Source of the DNA: a virus
Direction: 5' to 3' (one strand)
DNA length: 56,832 nt
Virus record (IMG/VR): IMGVR_UViG_3300001533_002366
Coordinates: 1 to 56,832 of that record
How positions within the stretch are numbered: the stretch's first letter is position 1; every line of letters starts with the position of its first letter. The notes beneath the pieces were generated by a model. The model made no database searches. It was given only the letters and a program-made list of their open reading frames with translations, and was not told the origin of the DNA. Positions 39,875 to 48,646 of the stretch are shown in pieces. The position numbers and the translations under genes were made by a program.

Positions 39875-40823
39875 ATTAATATTTGTGCCAGCTCTACCTG
39901 TTTATATGAGATATCAACAATGGTATTACTATCTATTTAGAAAAGAATTAAAAAAATATTTTGAAGAAGTAGTTGTTCTTGGTAACTCTGATTCCTATTC
40001 ACTTACTTCTGATTCTGACCAAGGATCATTCTCAAAAATAGATAATGCCATTCAATTCGAATGTAAACAGGTAGAAGAATTTCGTAAAATGGAATTAAAA
40101 GAAGATGATACTTTATTATTGGGTGATCTAAGCTTTCCTGGTATATTCTCAAACATATTATTTCACAAACCAATAAAGAATATGTATGCTATATGTCATG
40201 CTACATCTATTAATAAATATGATATATTTCAACAACAACGAAAATCAAAATGGCAAGTAGAAACTGGTCACTCTAAACTATTTAAAAAAATATTTATTGG
40301 GAGTGAATACCATCAGAAAAAGCTTGGATGGAAAAATACTGTTGTTACATATCTTCCATTTCCACCATCATTCCTTTATTCAAGTATCAAAAAGAATGTT
40401 CAAAAAAATAAACAGATTATTAGTGTTACTAGACCAGGTATACAAAAAACAACTTCTAAACTTGAAAAAGAGGTAAAGAAAAAATTCGGTGCAATATATC
40501 GTAATAATTTTACAACATGGAGTGATTACTATCAATATATTTCTGAATCTAAAATATTATTATCTACGGCAAAAGAAGAAACATTTGGTTATCAAATAGT
40601 AGATGCTATTCTTGGAGGAGCAATACCAATTGTACCAAATTCATTTTCTTATCCAGAATTACTACCAAAAGAATATATGTATAATAATAAAGAAGAGCTA
40701 ATTGAAATTATTCAAAATGCACTGAATGGAAATTTAAAAGTACCAACTTTATTATGCAGAGAACAAATGACAAAGTTTTTTGAAAATATATCAACTATTA
40801 TGATACAAGGATTAATAGAATAA
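39861..40823 (+). CDS. Glycosyltransferase, GT-B fold
   Basis: 320 residues. The C-terminal half has LSTAKEETFGYQIVDAILGGAIPIVPN, the E-x7-G donor-binding signature of GT4-like enzymes, then SYPELLPKEYMY. The middle has KIFIGSEYHQKKLGW. Substrate unknown. I start at ATG 39861 (MISSRLIFVPALP); an in-frame TTG further up is less likely. It overlaps the regulator gene by 14 bases. Confidence 0.7.
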   Translation: MISSRLIFVPALPVYMRYQQWYYYLFRKELKKYFEEVVVLGNSDSYSLTSDSDQGSFSKIDNAIQFECKQVEEFRKMELKEDDTLLLGDLSFPGIFSNILFHKPIKNMYAICHATSINKYDIFQQQRKSKWQVETGHSKLFKKIFIGSEYHQKKLGWKNTVVTYLPFPPSFLYSSIKKNVQKNKQIISVTRPGIQKTTSKLEKEVKKKFGAIYRNNFTTWSDYYQYISESKILLSTAKEETFGYQIVDAILGGAIPIVPNSFSYPELLPKEYMYNNKEELIEIIQNALNGNLKVPTLLCREQMTKFFENISTIMIQGLIE

Positions 40824-41371
40824 TGCCGTATAAAACATTTCAAAACTGGTTATTTGATGGAGATAGAAAATCAAAAATACCTCCTCCGAAATTTGACAAA
40901 GATGGAAAAATAATTGTACCAGATATATTAAAATATAATTCACCAATAACACCTGAATACATTTTGACAATGTTTTTAAAAACACCTACAATAAATAGAT
41001 TCTTAAATATCTACTTCAATAATATTGGAGTAAGATATATCAGTAAAGAAGAACTATTTAAATTCATAAAGAAGTGTGTATTTGATTTCAAATTAAGAAG
41101 AGAAAACGTTGTTTACATTCCATATTACAGAGAAAAAGACCAATTATTTAAAGTACTTAGAGACAAGATTAAAACTTTAAAAAATCATGATATTAAATTA
41201 TTATGTAATCTAATTAATGAATCAGATAATAAAGACGAAATATACAAAACATTGGGGGTAACAAAAGTTAAAAAACAAAAAATTAAAATACAAAAAAATA
41301 AAAAGATTGAGGAAAAAATATCAGTTGATGAACTACTAAATAGATTTTTTAAAATTGAAAAGACAGGGTAA
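40823..41371 (+). CDS. Hypothetical protein
   Basis: 182 residues, basic and helical, unrecognised (PYKTFQNWLFDGDRKSKIPP and on, with a Lys-rich tail). TAATG overlap with the glycosyltransferase. Last gene of the plus-strand operon. Confidence 0.5.
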   Translation: MPYKTFQNWLFDGDRKSKIPPPKFDKDGKIIVPDILKYNSPITPEYILTMFLKTPTINRFLNIYFNNIGVRYISKEELFKFIKKCVFDFKLRRENVVYIPYYREKDQLFKVLRDKIKTLKNHDIKLLCNLINESDNKDEIYKTLGVTKVKKQKIKIQKNKKIEEKISVDELLNRFFKIEKTG

Positions 41372-41392
41372 ATTAATACCCTGTCTTTTTTT
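41361..41392. terminator. Bidirectional terminator
   Basis: AGACAGGGTA/TACCCTGTCT, 10 bp, six-base loop and T-run, between convergent genes. Confidence 0.9.
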
Positions 41393-41929
41393 CTATACTA
41401 ACTTTATATTATTGGGGGTCAAGACTTTACTTTCAAATTGCCTTTTTTTAAGTCCAGTTCCACCACATGATGTACATGTAGTTATTTTATGGACTTGAAC
41501 TTTTCTGCGTACCATAACATTTCCGGCCCCCCCACAATAAGTACAAGGAGTTTTAAGATGAATTCCAGTTCCACCACATGATGTACATGTTTTACCATTT
41601 TTTAATCCATTATCACATTTATTACATTTTATAGTAAACGTGCCACTTCCACCACATGCACGACAAGGAATTTGTTTTGTTGCTTGAATATAGGAGACTT
41701 TAACTCCTAGTCCATTACAACTACGACATGCACTAACAGGTGAAACAAATCGAGTTGGATCAAACATTAAATGCTTATTAATATATTCTTTCACTTGTTG
41801 ATTCTTTGCTTCAAGGGCATTTTTATCTTTTGGATCTGGGTTTAATAAAACATAACCCAATATAATATCTCTCATACTAGCATTCTTTTTTATTTTAAGT
41901 ATCTTCCTCGCTTCATCTGATTTCATCAT
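41393..41929 (-). CDS. DnaJ-type zinc-finger protein
   Basis: 178 residues. At least six C-x-x-C motifs in the C-x-x-C-x-G-x-G style (CRSCNGLG, CRACGGSG, CNKC, CTSCGGTG, CTYCGGAG, CTSCGGTG) form a DnaJ central-domain-like region. The N-terminus (SDEARKILKIKKNASMRDII) faintly recalls a J-domain but lacks HPD. It could assist folding or bind nucleic acid. AGGGTT before the start is weak. Confidence 0.65.
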   Translation of the reverse strand: MMKSDEARKILKIKKNASMRDIILGYVLLNPDPKDKNALEAKNQQVKEYINKHLMFDPTRFVSPVSACRSCNGLGVKVSYIQATKQIPCRACGGSGTFTIKCNKCDNGLKNGKTCTSCGGTGIHLKTPCTYCGGAGNVMVRRKVQVHKITTCTSCGGTGLKKRQFESKVLTPNNIKLV

Positions 41930-41979
41930 AACCCTCCATTTTTAAATTTTTTATTTTTATACTAAAAGGAAAATTTTTT

Positions 41980-42465
41980 ATGATATACTTCACTTCTGAT
42001 CAACATTTTGATCATATTAATGTAATTAAATATTGTGATAGACCATTCAAAGATATAAAGACAATGAACAACACAATAATTAAAAACTATAATAATATTA
42101 TATCAAATGAAGATATCGTTTATATGCTTGGAGATTTCAGTTTATATGGTCCAACACACAAATTGGCAGTCGAAGTATTTGTCCAAAAATTACGTGGACA
42201 AAAACATCTAATCTTAGGAAACCATGATAGACTGTCTCCATCACAATATCTTGAAATAGGATTCTTATCTGTTCATACAACACTAATTTTAGATGACTTT
42301 ATATTGGTACATGATCCCGCATTATCTATCTTAGATAAATCTAAAATATGCTTATGCGGACATATACACAATTTATTTAAACGCATTAACAATGTTATCA
42401 ACGTTGGGGTGGATGTATGGGATTTCAATCCTGTTTCGATAGAAGAAATCAATGATCTACTATAA
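41980..42465 (+). CDS. Calcineurin-type metallophosphoesterase (YfcE-like)
   Basis: 161 residues. FTSDQHFDHINV, YMLGDFS, LILGNHDR, FILVHDP and CGHIH are the five dinuclear-metal motifs in order. These proteins act as single-domain phosphodiesterases; the substrate is unknown. The 3' end overlaps a minus-strand small gene by 17 bases. Confidence 0.85.
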   Translation: MIYFTSDQHFDHINVIKYCDRPFKDIKTMNNTIIKNYNNIISNEDIVYMLGDFSLYGPTHKLAVEVFVQKLRGQKHLILGNHDRLSPSQYLEIGFLSVHTTLILDDFILVHDPALSILDKSKICLCGHIHNLFKRINNVINVGVDVWDFNPVSIEEINDLL

Positions 42466-42595
42466 TTTTCTTTTTTTCTTCCTTTAATTTCTCCATTTCT
42501 GCTTTAAGACAAGTCTCACATAAACTTTGTGAAACACCCCTCCCCTCCTTCTTTCCAATCACCTTCTTACAAACACTACAAATAACAATCATCAT
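42449..42595 (-). CDS. Small zinc-finger protein
   Basis: 48 residues, MMIVICSVCKKVIGKKEGRG then VSQSLCETCLKAEMEKLKEEKKKIIVDH. Two CxxC pairs (6/9 and 26/29) form a zinc ribbon, followed by a charged helix. GGAGG lies just upstream. It runs antisense into the last codons of the phosphoesterase gene. Confidence 0.6.
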   Translation of the reverse strand: MMIVICSVCKKVIGKKEGRGVSQSLCETCLKAEMEKLKEEKKKIIVDH

Positions 42596-42627
42596 ATTCA
42601 CCTCCAAATTAAAAGATTAAAAATGAA

Positions 42628-42669
42628 GTTAGAGACTACAATAGAATTCAATCCATTGTAGTCTCTAAC
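42628..42669 (-). terminator. 15-bp terminator hairpin
   Basis: GTTAGAGACTACAAT and its complement with a 12-base loop, right after the hairpin-rich gene that ends at 42672. T-rich sequence follows on the minus strand. Confidence 0.85.
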
Positions 42670-42671
42670 CA

Positions 42672-43097
42672 TTATATATCATCAATAGAGATTGATTTGC
42701 GCCAGTCTCTATTGACAACCATGTATGTGAAGCCACGTCCTCCCCCATTGGAAGAAGCCCTCCTGAAGTACAGAGCTCCTTCCTCTTCGGATAGGTCTCC
42801 TCTGTCTCTTCGTTCACCCCACCTCTCCCTCAAAAGGTGGTGTTTTGCCCCTTCCATCGTTGGGTGAAAACATGAGGTCCCCTTTTTGGAGACCCAAAAA
42901 TTTCCAGGAAGAACATCGATTACCCGTCCGTCAATGTTGTAATAGTTCATATGGATTTCTTTCCATGAAAGGAAGTCAATACTCTCATTCATTTCAGTAT
43001 CTATTGGAATCTCGTCCAACACAAACGTCAGATTTGGACGATATTTCCCATAGTCCAAATATAGCCACTGACCATTGTCTAATTTTGTAAAACTCAT
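42672..43097 (-). CDS. Hypothetical protein; hairpin-rich gene
   Basis: 141 residues, unrecognised (MSFTKLDNGQWLYLDYGKYR, later GRGFTYMVVNRDWRKSISIDD). It is GC-richer than its neighbours. Stems in the sense RNA: 42775-42783 with 42750-42758 (9 bp, complete only with a G-U), 42876-42882 with 42888-42894 (7-8 bp, again G-U), 43012-43019 with 43034-43041, and 42682-42691 with 42706-42715 just before the stop. GGAGGG ribosome-binding site and an exact copy of the conserved promoter. Function unknown. Confidence 0.7.
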   Translation of the reverse strand: MSFTKLDNGQWLYLDYGKYRPNLTFVLDEIPIDTEMNESIDFLSWKEIHMNYYNIDGRVIDVLPGNFWVSKKGTSCFHPTMEGAKHHLLRERWGERRDRGDLSEEEGALYFRRASSNGGGRGFTYMVVNRDWRKSISIDDI

Positions 43098-43129
43098 TTT
43101 TCCCTCCTTAAAAATTAAAGTTAATTACC

Positions 43130-43152
43130 ATTCCAATAATTTATATATATAG
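43130..43152 (-). promoter_or_regulatory. Conserved 23-bp promoter, exact copy 2
   Basis: Minus-strand CTATATATATAAATT plus ATTGGAAT, 33 bases before the ATG of the hairpin-rich gene. GGTAATTAA follows, as at 49383. Confidence 0.75.
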
Positions 43153-43177
43153 AATAGGGATCAATCATAACATAAAG

Positions 43178-43187
43178 AGAACAAATT
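43178..43187 (+). promoter_or_regulatory. AGAACAAAT element
   Basis: AGAACAAATT before AAAAGGAG of the FmdB-like gene; divergent from the conserved 23-bp promoter. Confidence 0.45.
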
Positions 43188-43201
43188 TAAAAGGAGTACA
43201 T

Positions 43202-43393
43202 ATGCCATTATATGAATATGAATGTTCTAAATGTAAAAATAAAATAGAATTGTTAGAAAAGTATTCAGAAAATACAACAAAGATTTGTAGTATATGTGGT
43301 GGATTAATGAAACGTATTATGTCAAAAAATACTTTTCATTTAAAAGGAAATGGTTGGTATATTACCGACTATAAGAATAAGGAACAAAAATGA
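43202..43393 (+). CDS. FmdB-like zinc-ribbon protein
   Basis: 63 residues. MPLYEYECSKCKNKIELLEK...CSICGGLMKRIMSKNTFHLKGNGWY matches the FmdB/CxxC_CxxC_SSSS family of small regulators. In phages its role is unknown. ATGA overlap with the nuclease gene that follows. Confidence 0.8.
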   Translation: MPLYEYECSKCKNKIELLEKYSENTTKICSICGGLMKRIMSKNTFHLKGNGWYITDYKNKEQK

Positions 43394-45153
43394 AAATCAA
43401 ATGTGTGATATGTAATAAAGAATTTACAGAAAAAGGAATAGGAAGACATATTCTAAATAGTCACAAGATAACTGTTAAAGAATACTATGATAAATATCTA
43501 AAGAAGAAGGAAGAGGGAATATGTAAAAATCCCTCTTGTAATAATAAGACTAGATTTATTAGTATTACAAGAGGTTATTATAAATATTGTTCTAATAAGT
43601 GTGCAACAAATGATGAGATTTTAAAACAGAAAAGAAAGAAAACATTATTAGAAAAGTACGGAGTAGAAAATATATCACAATCTTCAATAATTCAAGAAAG
43701 GATTCGACAAACAAATTTAGAAAGATATGGGGTTGAATACTCATCTCAAAATCCAGAAATCAAGAAGAGAATGAATGATACACATAATAAAACAATACAA
43801 GAAAGGGGGAATGAAATTAACGAAAAAAGAAAACAAAACAATTTACAAAAATGGGGAGTTGAGTGGACGACTCAATTTAAAGAAGTAAAAGAAAAGATAA
43901 AACAAACTAATTTAGAAAGATATGGAGTAGAACACAATTCTCAAAATCCACAAATTCAAGAGAAAAGAAAAAAGTCACATAATAAAACAATTCAAGAAAG
44001 AGGTAACGAAATTAACGAAAAAAGAAAACAAACAAACTTGGAAAAATATGGAGTAGAATACCCAACACAATTCAAAGCCTTTATTGAAAGAAGTAGAGAA
44101 ACAACTATTAAATCGTTTAGGAAAAAAGTGGTAGAATGTTTAAAAGAGCAACACATATCACTTTTAGATAAAAATGAATTAGTATATACAAATGATTTAA
44201 TTCATTTAAAATGTGATATATGTGGAAGAGAATATATTAATAGGTGGTATAACATACAAATGGGATGGGGTAGATGTCCAAAATGCTTTCCTAGAAATGC
44301 TCCAAGTAACGGTGAAAAAGAAATAACAGAATTTATTGAATCATTTGGATTAGAAACAAAAAGTGGAGACTTTGATTTAATTAGACCTTTACAACTTGAC
44401 ATTGTAATTAAAGAGAAAAAAGTTGCAATAGAATATAACGGATTATACTGGCATAGTTTTAAAAATGAAAATTATCATTTAGATAAAACGATAAAATGTC
44501 AAGAAAAAGGATATCAACTAATTCAAATATTTGAAGATGAATGGATGTTTAAAAAAGATATTGTAAAGTCAATTTTAAAAAATATTCTAAATATAAACAA
44601 TTCAAAAAGAGTCTCTGGAAGACAATGTTATATTAAGGAAATTTCTCCAAAAGATAAAAATGAGTTCCTAAATAAATTCCATCTACAGGGAGAAGATAAA
44701 TCAATTATTAAACTTGGAGCATTTTTCAATGATGAATTAGTTTCTGTAATGACATTTTCTCATGGGAGTATTTCAAGAGGAAAATTAAAATCAGATCTAG
44801 AATGGGAATTAAGCAGATATTGCTCAAATTACAATTATATTACTCCTGGTGTTGCAAGTAAACTACTAGAACATTTTAAAAGAAATTATAAGTGGAATAA
44901 AATCTATACTTATGCAGATCTAAGATGGACAGTTGGTAATTTATATAGAACACTTGGATTTAAATTTGTACATCAAACAAAACCCGACTATTGGTATTTA
45001 GATCAAACAATGATTAAACGAATACATAGATTTGCTCTAAGAAAAAAACCTGATGAGCCAAAAGATAAAACGGAGTGGGAATTAAGATTAAATGAAGGAT
45101 ATAAAAAAATATTTGACTGTGGGAAGATAAAATATGTTCTAGAAAAAGAGTGA
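43390..45153 (+). CDS. Putative homing-type endonuclease, paralogue of 2872-5418
   Basis: 587 residues. Domains: N-terminal C2H2-like finger (CVICNKEFTEKGIGRHILNSH), a second Cys cluster (CKNPSCNNKTRF...YCSNKC), NUMOD-like repeats (K/R-Y-G-V-E-x-x-S-Q, about 85-250), a zinc ribbon (CDICGREY...CPKC, about 277-300), a Vsr-like nuclease (LDIVIKEKKVAIEYNGLYWHS and YQLIQIFEDEWMF, about 310-395), then the Mom/GNAT-like domain (LGAFFNDELVSVMTFSHGS, YADLRWTVGNLYRTLGF, about 410-587). It lacks the duplicated tail of its paralogue, so it probably shows the basic form. Inserted between the zinc-ribbon gene and the tail sheath. Confidence 0.7.
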   Translation: MKIKCVICNKEFTEKGIGRHILNSHKITVKEYYDKYLKKKEEGICKNPSCNNKTRFISITRGYYKYCSNKCATNDEILKQKRKKTLLEKYGVENISQSSIIQERIRQTNLERYGVEYSSQNPEIKKRMNDTHNKTIQERGNEINEKRKQNNLQKWGVEWTTQFKEVKEKIKQTNLERYGVEHNSQNPQIQEKRKKSHNKTIQERGNEINEKRKQTNLEKYGVEYPTQFKAFIERSRETTIKSFRKKVVECLKEQHISLLDKNELVYTNDLIHLKCDICGREYINRWYNIQMGWGRCPKCFPRNAPSNGEKEITEFIESFGLETKSGDFDLIRPLQLDIVIKEKKVAIEYNGLYWHSFKNENYHLDKTIKCQEKGYQLIQIFEDEWMFKKDIVKSILKNILNINNSKRVSGRQCYIKEISPKDKNEFLNKFHLQGEDKSIIKLGAFFNDELVSVMTFSHGSISRGKLKSDLEWELSRYCSNYNYITPGVASKLLEHFKRNYKWNKIYTYADLRWTVGNLYRTLGFKFVHQTKPDYWYLDQTMIKRIHRFALRKKPDEPKDKTEWELRLNEGYKKIFDCGKIKYVLEKE

Positions 45154-45176
45154 TAAACAAATCACTCTTTTTCTAG
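45139..45176. terminator. 16-bp bidirectional terminator overlapping the nuclease stop
   Basis: CTAGAAAAAGAGTGAT and its complement with loop AAACAA. The TGA lies in the 5' arm. It serves the convergent tail sheath gene too. Confidence 0.88.
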
Positions 45177-45189
45177 AAGTTAAAAGTTA

Positions 45190-47148
45190 TTACTTAATAA
45201 AGAAGTTTAACATAATATGCTCAACAACTCTTGTAGGTTCTAATTCAACATTTACATGAAACGTCTTTGATTTGAGTTCATAATCAGTTGCCCCAACACT
45301 TACATTATAACTATATAAACCTCTCCTAGATCTAAGATCTTCCAAGAATTCAGTAATATCTCCACCAACCTGTCCCCAAGTAATAGCGTCGTTCAGTTCG
45401 AAAATAAAGAATTGACAATATTGCTCTATCGCCCTCTTTATATAAAGTACAAGACGAACAATATTCAAATCTTGAAGTGCACTAGCTTTTGCTTGAGAAG
45501 TCAACTGGCCCCATACAACATAACCAGCATTAAACTGAACAATTGGATTTAATTGTTTCAAATACATTTGATCCCTTTGTCCAGATCTTGGATTAAACCT
45601 CAGTTCTTTAATTGTATCTATTGCAGCTCGATTAAATCCAGCAGCCGCATACCAAATTTCGGCGACTCTATCATTTCTCGGAAGCAAGTAAGACATATGA
45701 TATATGGGTGAGAACCAAACATCCCTTCCAGAAAATATATCATACACCCTATTATAAGATTCATATAATGCAACAAGATAATTATTATATGTTTGAGTAT
45801 CTTGTCTTTCATCCATTGCAGTATCAAAACTAGCATTATCTCCATTATCAAGAATAGCTACACAATCACTTCTTGTAGTAACAAGAGTGACTATACTATC
45901 TTTAACACTTTCATTATATCCACAATCAAATACCATATTAAAATACATTCTTTCAGGATCAAGTATTTCAGGATCTAATGTTCCAGCATAACCATTTGAA
46001 AGAGCACTATCACCTTCCGCACTAACGATGTCACCAGTAGCATCAAGAAGAGCTCCATCAGAACCTCTTTTTAATGGTGCAGGTTCAATTGAAGTAAATG
46101 CATCTGCCACACTTCCATAAGACTTCTTAATTATATATGTAATTTCAGATGTAGGATCAAAACTAGTAGGACTTCCATTCCAAGATTGAGTTGCACCAGC
46201 AAAACTTCTTTCATTCCATACATTTATTGTTTCATTATTTGCATCAGTTGAAGCTCCTAACCAACCCCACACCTCAACTCCCTTTCCATCTTTTGCTATA
46301 ATAACATAATTAGCATCACCATCTTCTGGATCCGTTTCCCATGCACTAAAGTCTTGTTTATTATCCGTAATAGTAGCTGCACCATCTGTCATTACAGCGG
46401 AAAGAGTACCCATTTCTTTATCATATACTCGAGCCCAATTTTCATAACCAGAAGAATAAGCACCACTAGATAATGTCATTTCAGCTCTTAATACTGAAGA
46501 ATAAAGTTGTAAAATATCTGTTATAAATATTGAATCACCAGCAGAATCAATAGCACTCGGATTAAACGATACTTCAAAAGATTCAATAATAACATCATCT
46601 CCATCTGATTGTTTCTCATAAACATCCATTACATATGTATCAAATAATAAGGAATTAGAATGTTCGGTAAATCTTATTCCAAGACCATTATAATATTCTC
46701 CCCTACCTATTGGATATATCATACATAGTGGCCAAAGAGAAACAAGACTCTCCAAAGATGTTTTAATTCCTGCCGTAGTATTTAATCCAGTAACATGTGA
46801 AAAGGATATACCAGCAGTCGTATCTCCATCTCCAAAACTAACATCTAATCTCATATTAGCATAAGCAGCATCATCAGGAAGACATCTCATAAAGTATAGA
46901 GAAGAAGACTCCCCAAGAAAGTTATATGCACAATATAACCCCTGTGAAAAATGCTTTCCATAATCTGTAATATTTGGTTCTCCATATTGACTTGTTAATT
47001 CTGATCTAGAACCAATAAAATTTATCTTATTATCTTCTCCTTTTGGAGTGAGTGCACATATCATTCCAACACTTCCAGGTACAGCTTGAACATATGTACT
47101 TAAATCAACTATTTTAGTATATACACCAGGTGATATAGGATTTGCCAT
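45190..47148 (-). CDS. Tail sheath protein, T4 gp18-like
   Basis: 652 residues, near T4 gp18 (659). N-terminus PISPGVYTKIVDLSTYVQAVPGS and the NFIGSRSELTSQYGEP stretch are typical sheath features. The C-terminal domain (SQAKASALQDLNIVRLVLYIKRAIEQYCQFFIFELND and YELKSKTFHVNVELEPTRVVEHIML) is the conserved core that inserts strands into neighbouring subunits. A variable surface domain lies between. It confirms a contractile tail. AGGA upstream. Confidence 0.87.
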   Translation of the reverse strand: MANPISPGVYTKIVDLSTYVQAVPGSVGMICALTPKGEDNKINFIGSRSELTSQYGEPNITDYGKHFSQGLYCAYNFLGESSSLYFMRCLPDDAAYANMRLDVSFGDGDTTAGISFSHVTGLNTTAGIKTSLESLVSLWPLCMIYPIGRGEYYNGLGIRFTEHSNSLLFDTYVMDVYEKQSDGDDVIIESFEVSFNPSAIDSAGDSIFITDILQLYSSVLRAEMTLSSGAYSSGYENWARVYDKEMGTLSAVMTDGAATITDNKQDFSAWETDPEDGDANYVIIAKDGKGVEVWGWLGASTDANNETINVWNERSFAGATQSWNGSPTSFDPTSEITYIIKKSYGSVADAFTSIEPAPLKRGSDGALLDATGDIVSAEGDSALSNGYAGTLDPEILDPERMYFNMVFDCGYNESVKDSIVTLVTTRSDCVAILDNGDNASFDTAMDERQDTQTYNNYLVALYESYNRVYDIFSGRDVWFSPIYHMSYLLPRNDRVAEIWYAAAGFNRAAIDTIKELRFNPRSGQRDQMYLKQLNPIVQFNAGYVVWGQLTSQAKASALQDLNIVRLVLYIKRAIEQYCQFFIFELNDAITWGQVGGDITEFLEDLRSRRGLYSYNVSVGATDYELKSKTFHVNVELEPTRVVEHIMLNFFIK

Positions 47149-47269
47149 TTAAAATTTTCCTCCATTATTTCTTTTCTATATTTTTATAAACTTTTATTAA
47201 GTCAAATCACCTTTCTTATTAATCTCTAATCTATTAATCTAAATTTTCTAAAATTCCTTTTGTAATTTC

Positions 47270-47944
47270 TTAAAAATAAAGATACCAAACAAAAACCAAT
47301 TGAATAGTAGCAGATTTTATTATAGTTGGAAAAGTAAGTTTTGAAAATAAGTGAAATGGTCCAACATAACCACCAGCATCACTAGCAGCAGTAAATAAGC
47401 CAACTTCATTCACTTCTTGGTCTACAGCATCAGCTACTCCAAAAGTAATTCCTATTTTAGCAATAAGCCAAGCATTATCATTATATCCATCTTGCTCATA
47501 CTCAAGAGTAAATGGAACTTTATGATAATAACCATCATGAAAATCTGCATAAGCTGCATTAGTTGGATTAATTGGAACATCATTCCCCAAAGAAACATCT
47601 TGATTAATTGGTGGATATGGATCAAAAGGATCTGCGGGATTTACACTCCCGTTACCAATACCAGCCCAACAAAGAAATTCTGATATCTCAGGTGATGTGG
47701 ATGCATTTTCTATATTAAAAATCTTCTCACAAATTAATTCTCGAGCTAAATATACAACTAGGTTATTATTTTTATAAATAACTTTATCTTCACCTTTTTC
47801 ATTAATTTCGTGTATCTCTACTTTTCCTTGAGGACGTCTCTTATGTATATTTTTTGAACGACCCCCCAAACTATCAGCAAGACATACATCTCCATAATAA
47901 TCCTTTGCTGAAACAATTATTGTTTTCTTTTTTTCTTCAAACAT
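47270..47944 (-). CDS. Virion/baseplate-associated structural protein
   Basis: 224 residues, not firmly assigned. It ends EVGLFTAASDAGGYVGPFHLFSKLTFPTIIKSATIQLVFVWYLYF, a pattern (N-E-V-G-L-F then LF-x-K-x-T-F-P-x-I-x-K then L-x-F-x-W) common in phage tail or baseplate proteins. The N-terminus is charged. Directly upstream of the sheath gene in transcription, so it is likely a tail component. Confidence 0.6.
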   Translation of the reverse strand: MFEEKKKTIIVSAKDYYGDVCLADSLGGRSKNIHKRRPQGKVEIHEINEKGEDKVIYKNNNLVVYLARELICEKIFNIENASTSPEISEFLCWAGIGNGSVNPADPFDPYPPINQDVSLGNDVPINPTNAAYADFHDGYYHKVPFTLEYEQDGYNDNAWLIAKIGITFGVADAVDQEVNEVGLFTAASDAGGYVGPFHLFSKLTFPTIIKSATIQLVFVWYLYF

Positions 47945-47978
47945 AGATATTTATCCTTTTTAATAATATCCCCATTTT

Positions 47979-47989
47979 TATTTTGTTCT
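47979..47989 (-). promoter_or_regulatory. AGAACAAAATA element
   Basis: Minus-strand element with TACAAT upstream, 35 bases before the structural gene. Confidence 0.45.
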
Positions 47990-48017
47990 ACTATTGTATC
48001 GAAGTTAGTAAATTGAA

Positions 48018-48040
48018 CTATATATATAAATTATTGGAAT
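48018..48040 (+). promoter_or_regulatory. Conserved 23-bp promoter, exact copy 3
   Basis: CTATATATATAAATT plus ATTGGAAT, 25 bases before the ATG of the next gene. Confidence 0.75.
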
Positions 48041-48064
48041 ATAAATCAACCTTAAAAGGAGGAA

Positions 48065-48523
48065 ATGATGGGACAAATAGAAATAGAAGATGCAAGTGGA
48101 AGAGTCGTTGAAATTGAAGAAGTCAACGACAAAATCTTCGTCTTCCTGAACAGCCAACATAAATTATTGGCTGAGCAGGAGGAAATCCTAAATGCCAGTT
48201 TTGGAACTGGCACTTGGGAAATCTTCGAAGTTCCAGCCGAAGGCTGGACTATTGAGGAAATAGAGAAAGTAGCAGAAAATAATTTCCAAAATGGGGAGAC
48301 GGCAGTATTTGCCTCACCCATTCCAGCACTGATCTCCCGCCTTGCCTTTTCGCGGGGGGCGTGGTCATGGTCAGAGACCATAAACCACCAACCCGACAGC
48401 GTCTTTTGCGGCGCTGTCTGGATATTCCACAACGACCGCCGGGTCTCAAAAGAGGTCCCCGACGGCAAGGGGGGAGTTAGGATAATCAAGACCGTTGCCC
48501 CGACTGGATGGCAACTGGTCTAA
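48065..48523 (+). CDS. Hypothetical protein; hairpin-rich, GC-rich gene
   Basis: 152 residues, acidic N-terminus, no recognised family (residues MMGQIEIEDASGRVVEIEEV at the start, WIFHNDRRVSKEVPDGKGGV near the end). The start may be 48065 or the adjacent ATG at 48068. Codons are unusually GC-rich. Stems: 48104-48110/48124-48130, 48151-48157/48167-48173, 48193-48200/48205-48212, 48232-48238/48242-48248, 48361-48372/48376-48388 (internal loop), and 48395-48403/48410-48418 (9 bp, one G-U). A bulged GTTGCC/GGCAAC stem abuts the stop. Nearly the entire mRNA can pair. Confidence 0.7.
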   Translation: MMGQIEIEDASGRVVEIEEVNDKIFVFLNSQHKLLAEQEEILNASFGTGTWEIFEVPAEGWTIEEIEKVAENNFQNGETAVFASPIPALISRLAFSRGAWSWSETINHQPDSVFCGAVWIFHNDRRVSKEVPDGKGGVRIIKTVAPTGWQLV

Positions 48524-48529
48524 CTAGAA

Positions 48530-48569
48530 GGTTCATTGTGATACAGAGAGATTTGTATCACAATGAACC
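48530..48569 (+). terminator. 15-bp perfect hairpin after the stop
   Basis: GGTTCATTGTGATAC and its complement, 10-base loop. An A-rich rather than T-rich tract follows, so some read-through into the PEP-CTERM gene is likely. Confidence 0.7.
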
Positions 48570-48646
48570 CATAGAACAAAAAAAAGAAAGGAGGGAAAAA
48601 ACGGTAGGAGTATTTTTTTAATTAATCTTTAAGGAGGAAGGAAAGT

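Noticed and set aside
48052-48489. Minus-strand reading frame opposite the GC-rich gene
   Set aside because: It has no ribosome-binding site; the plus-strand frame has AAGGAGG, the conserved promoter and a normal stop and terminator.
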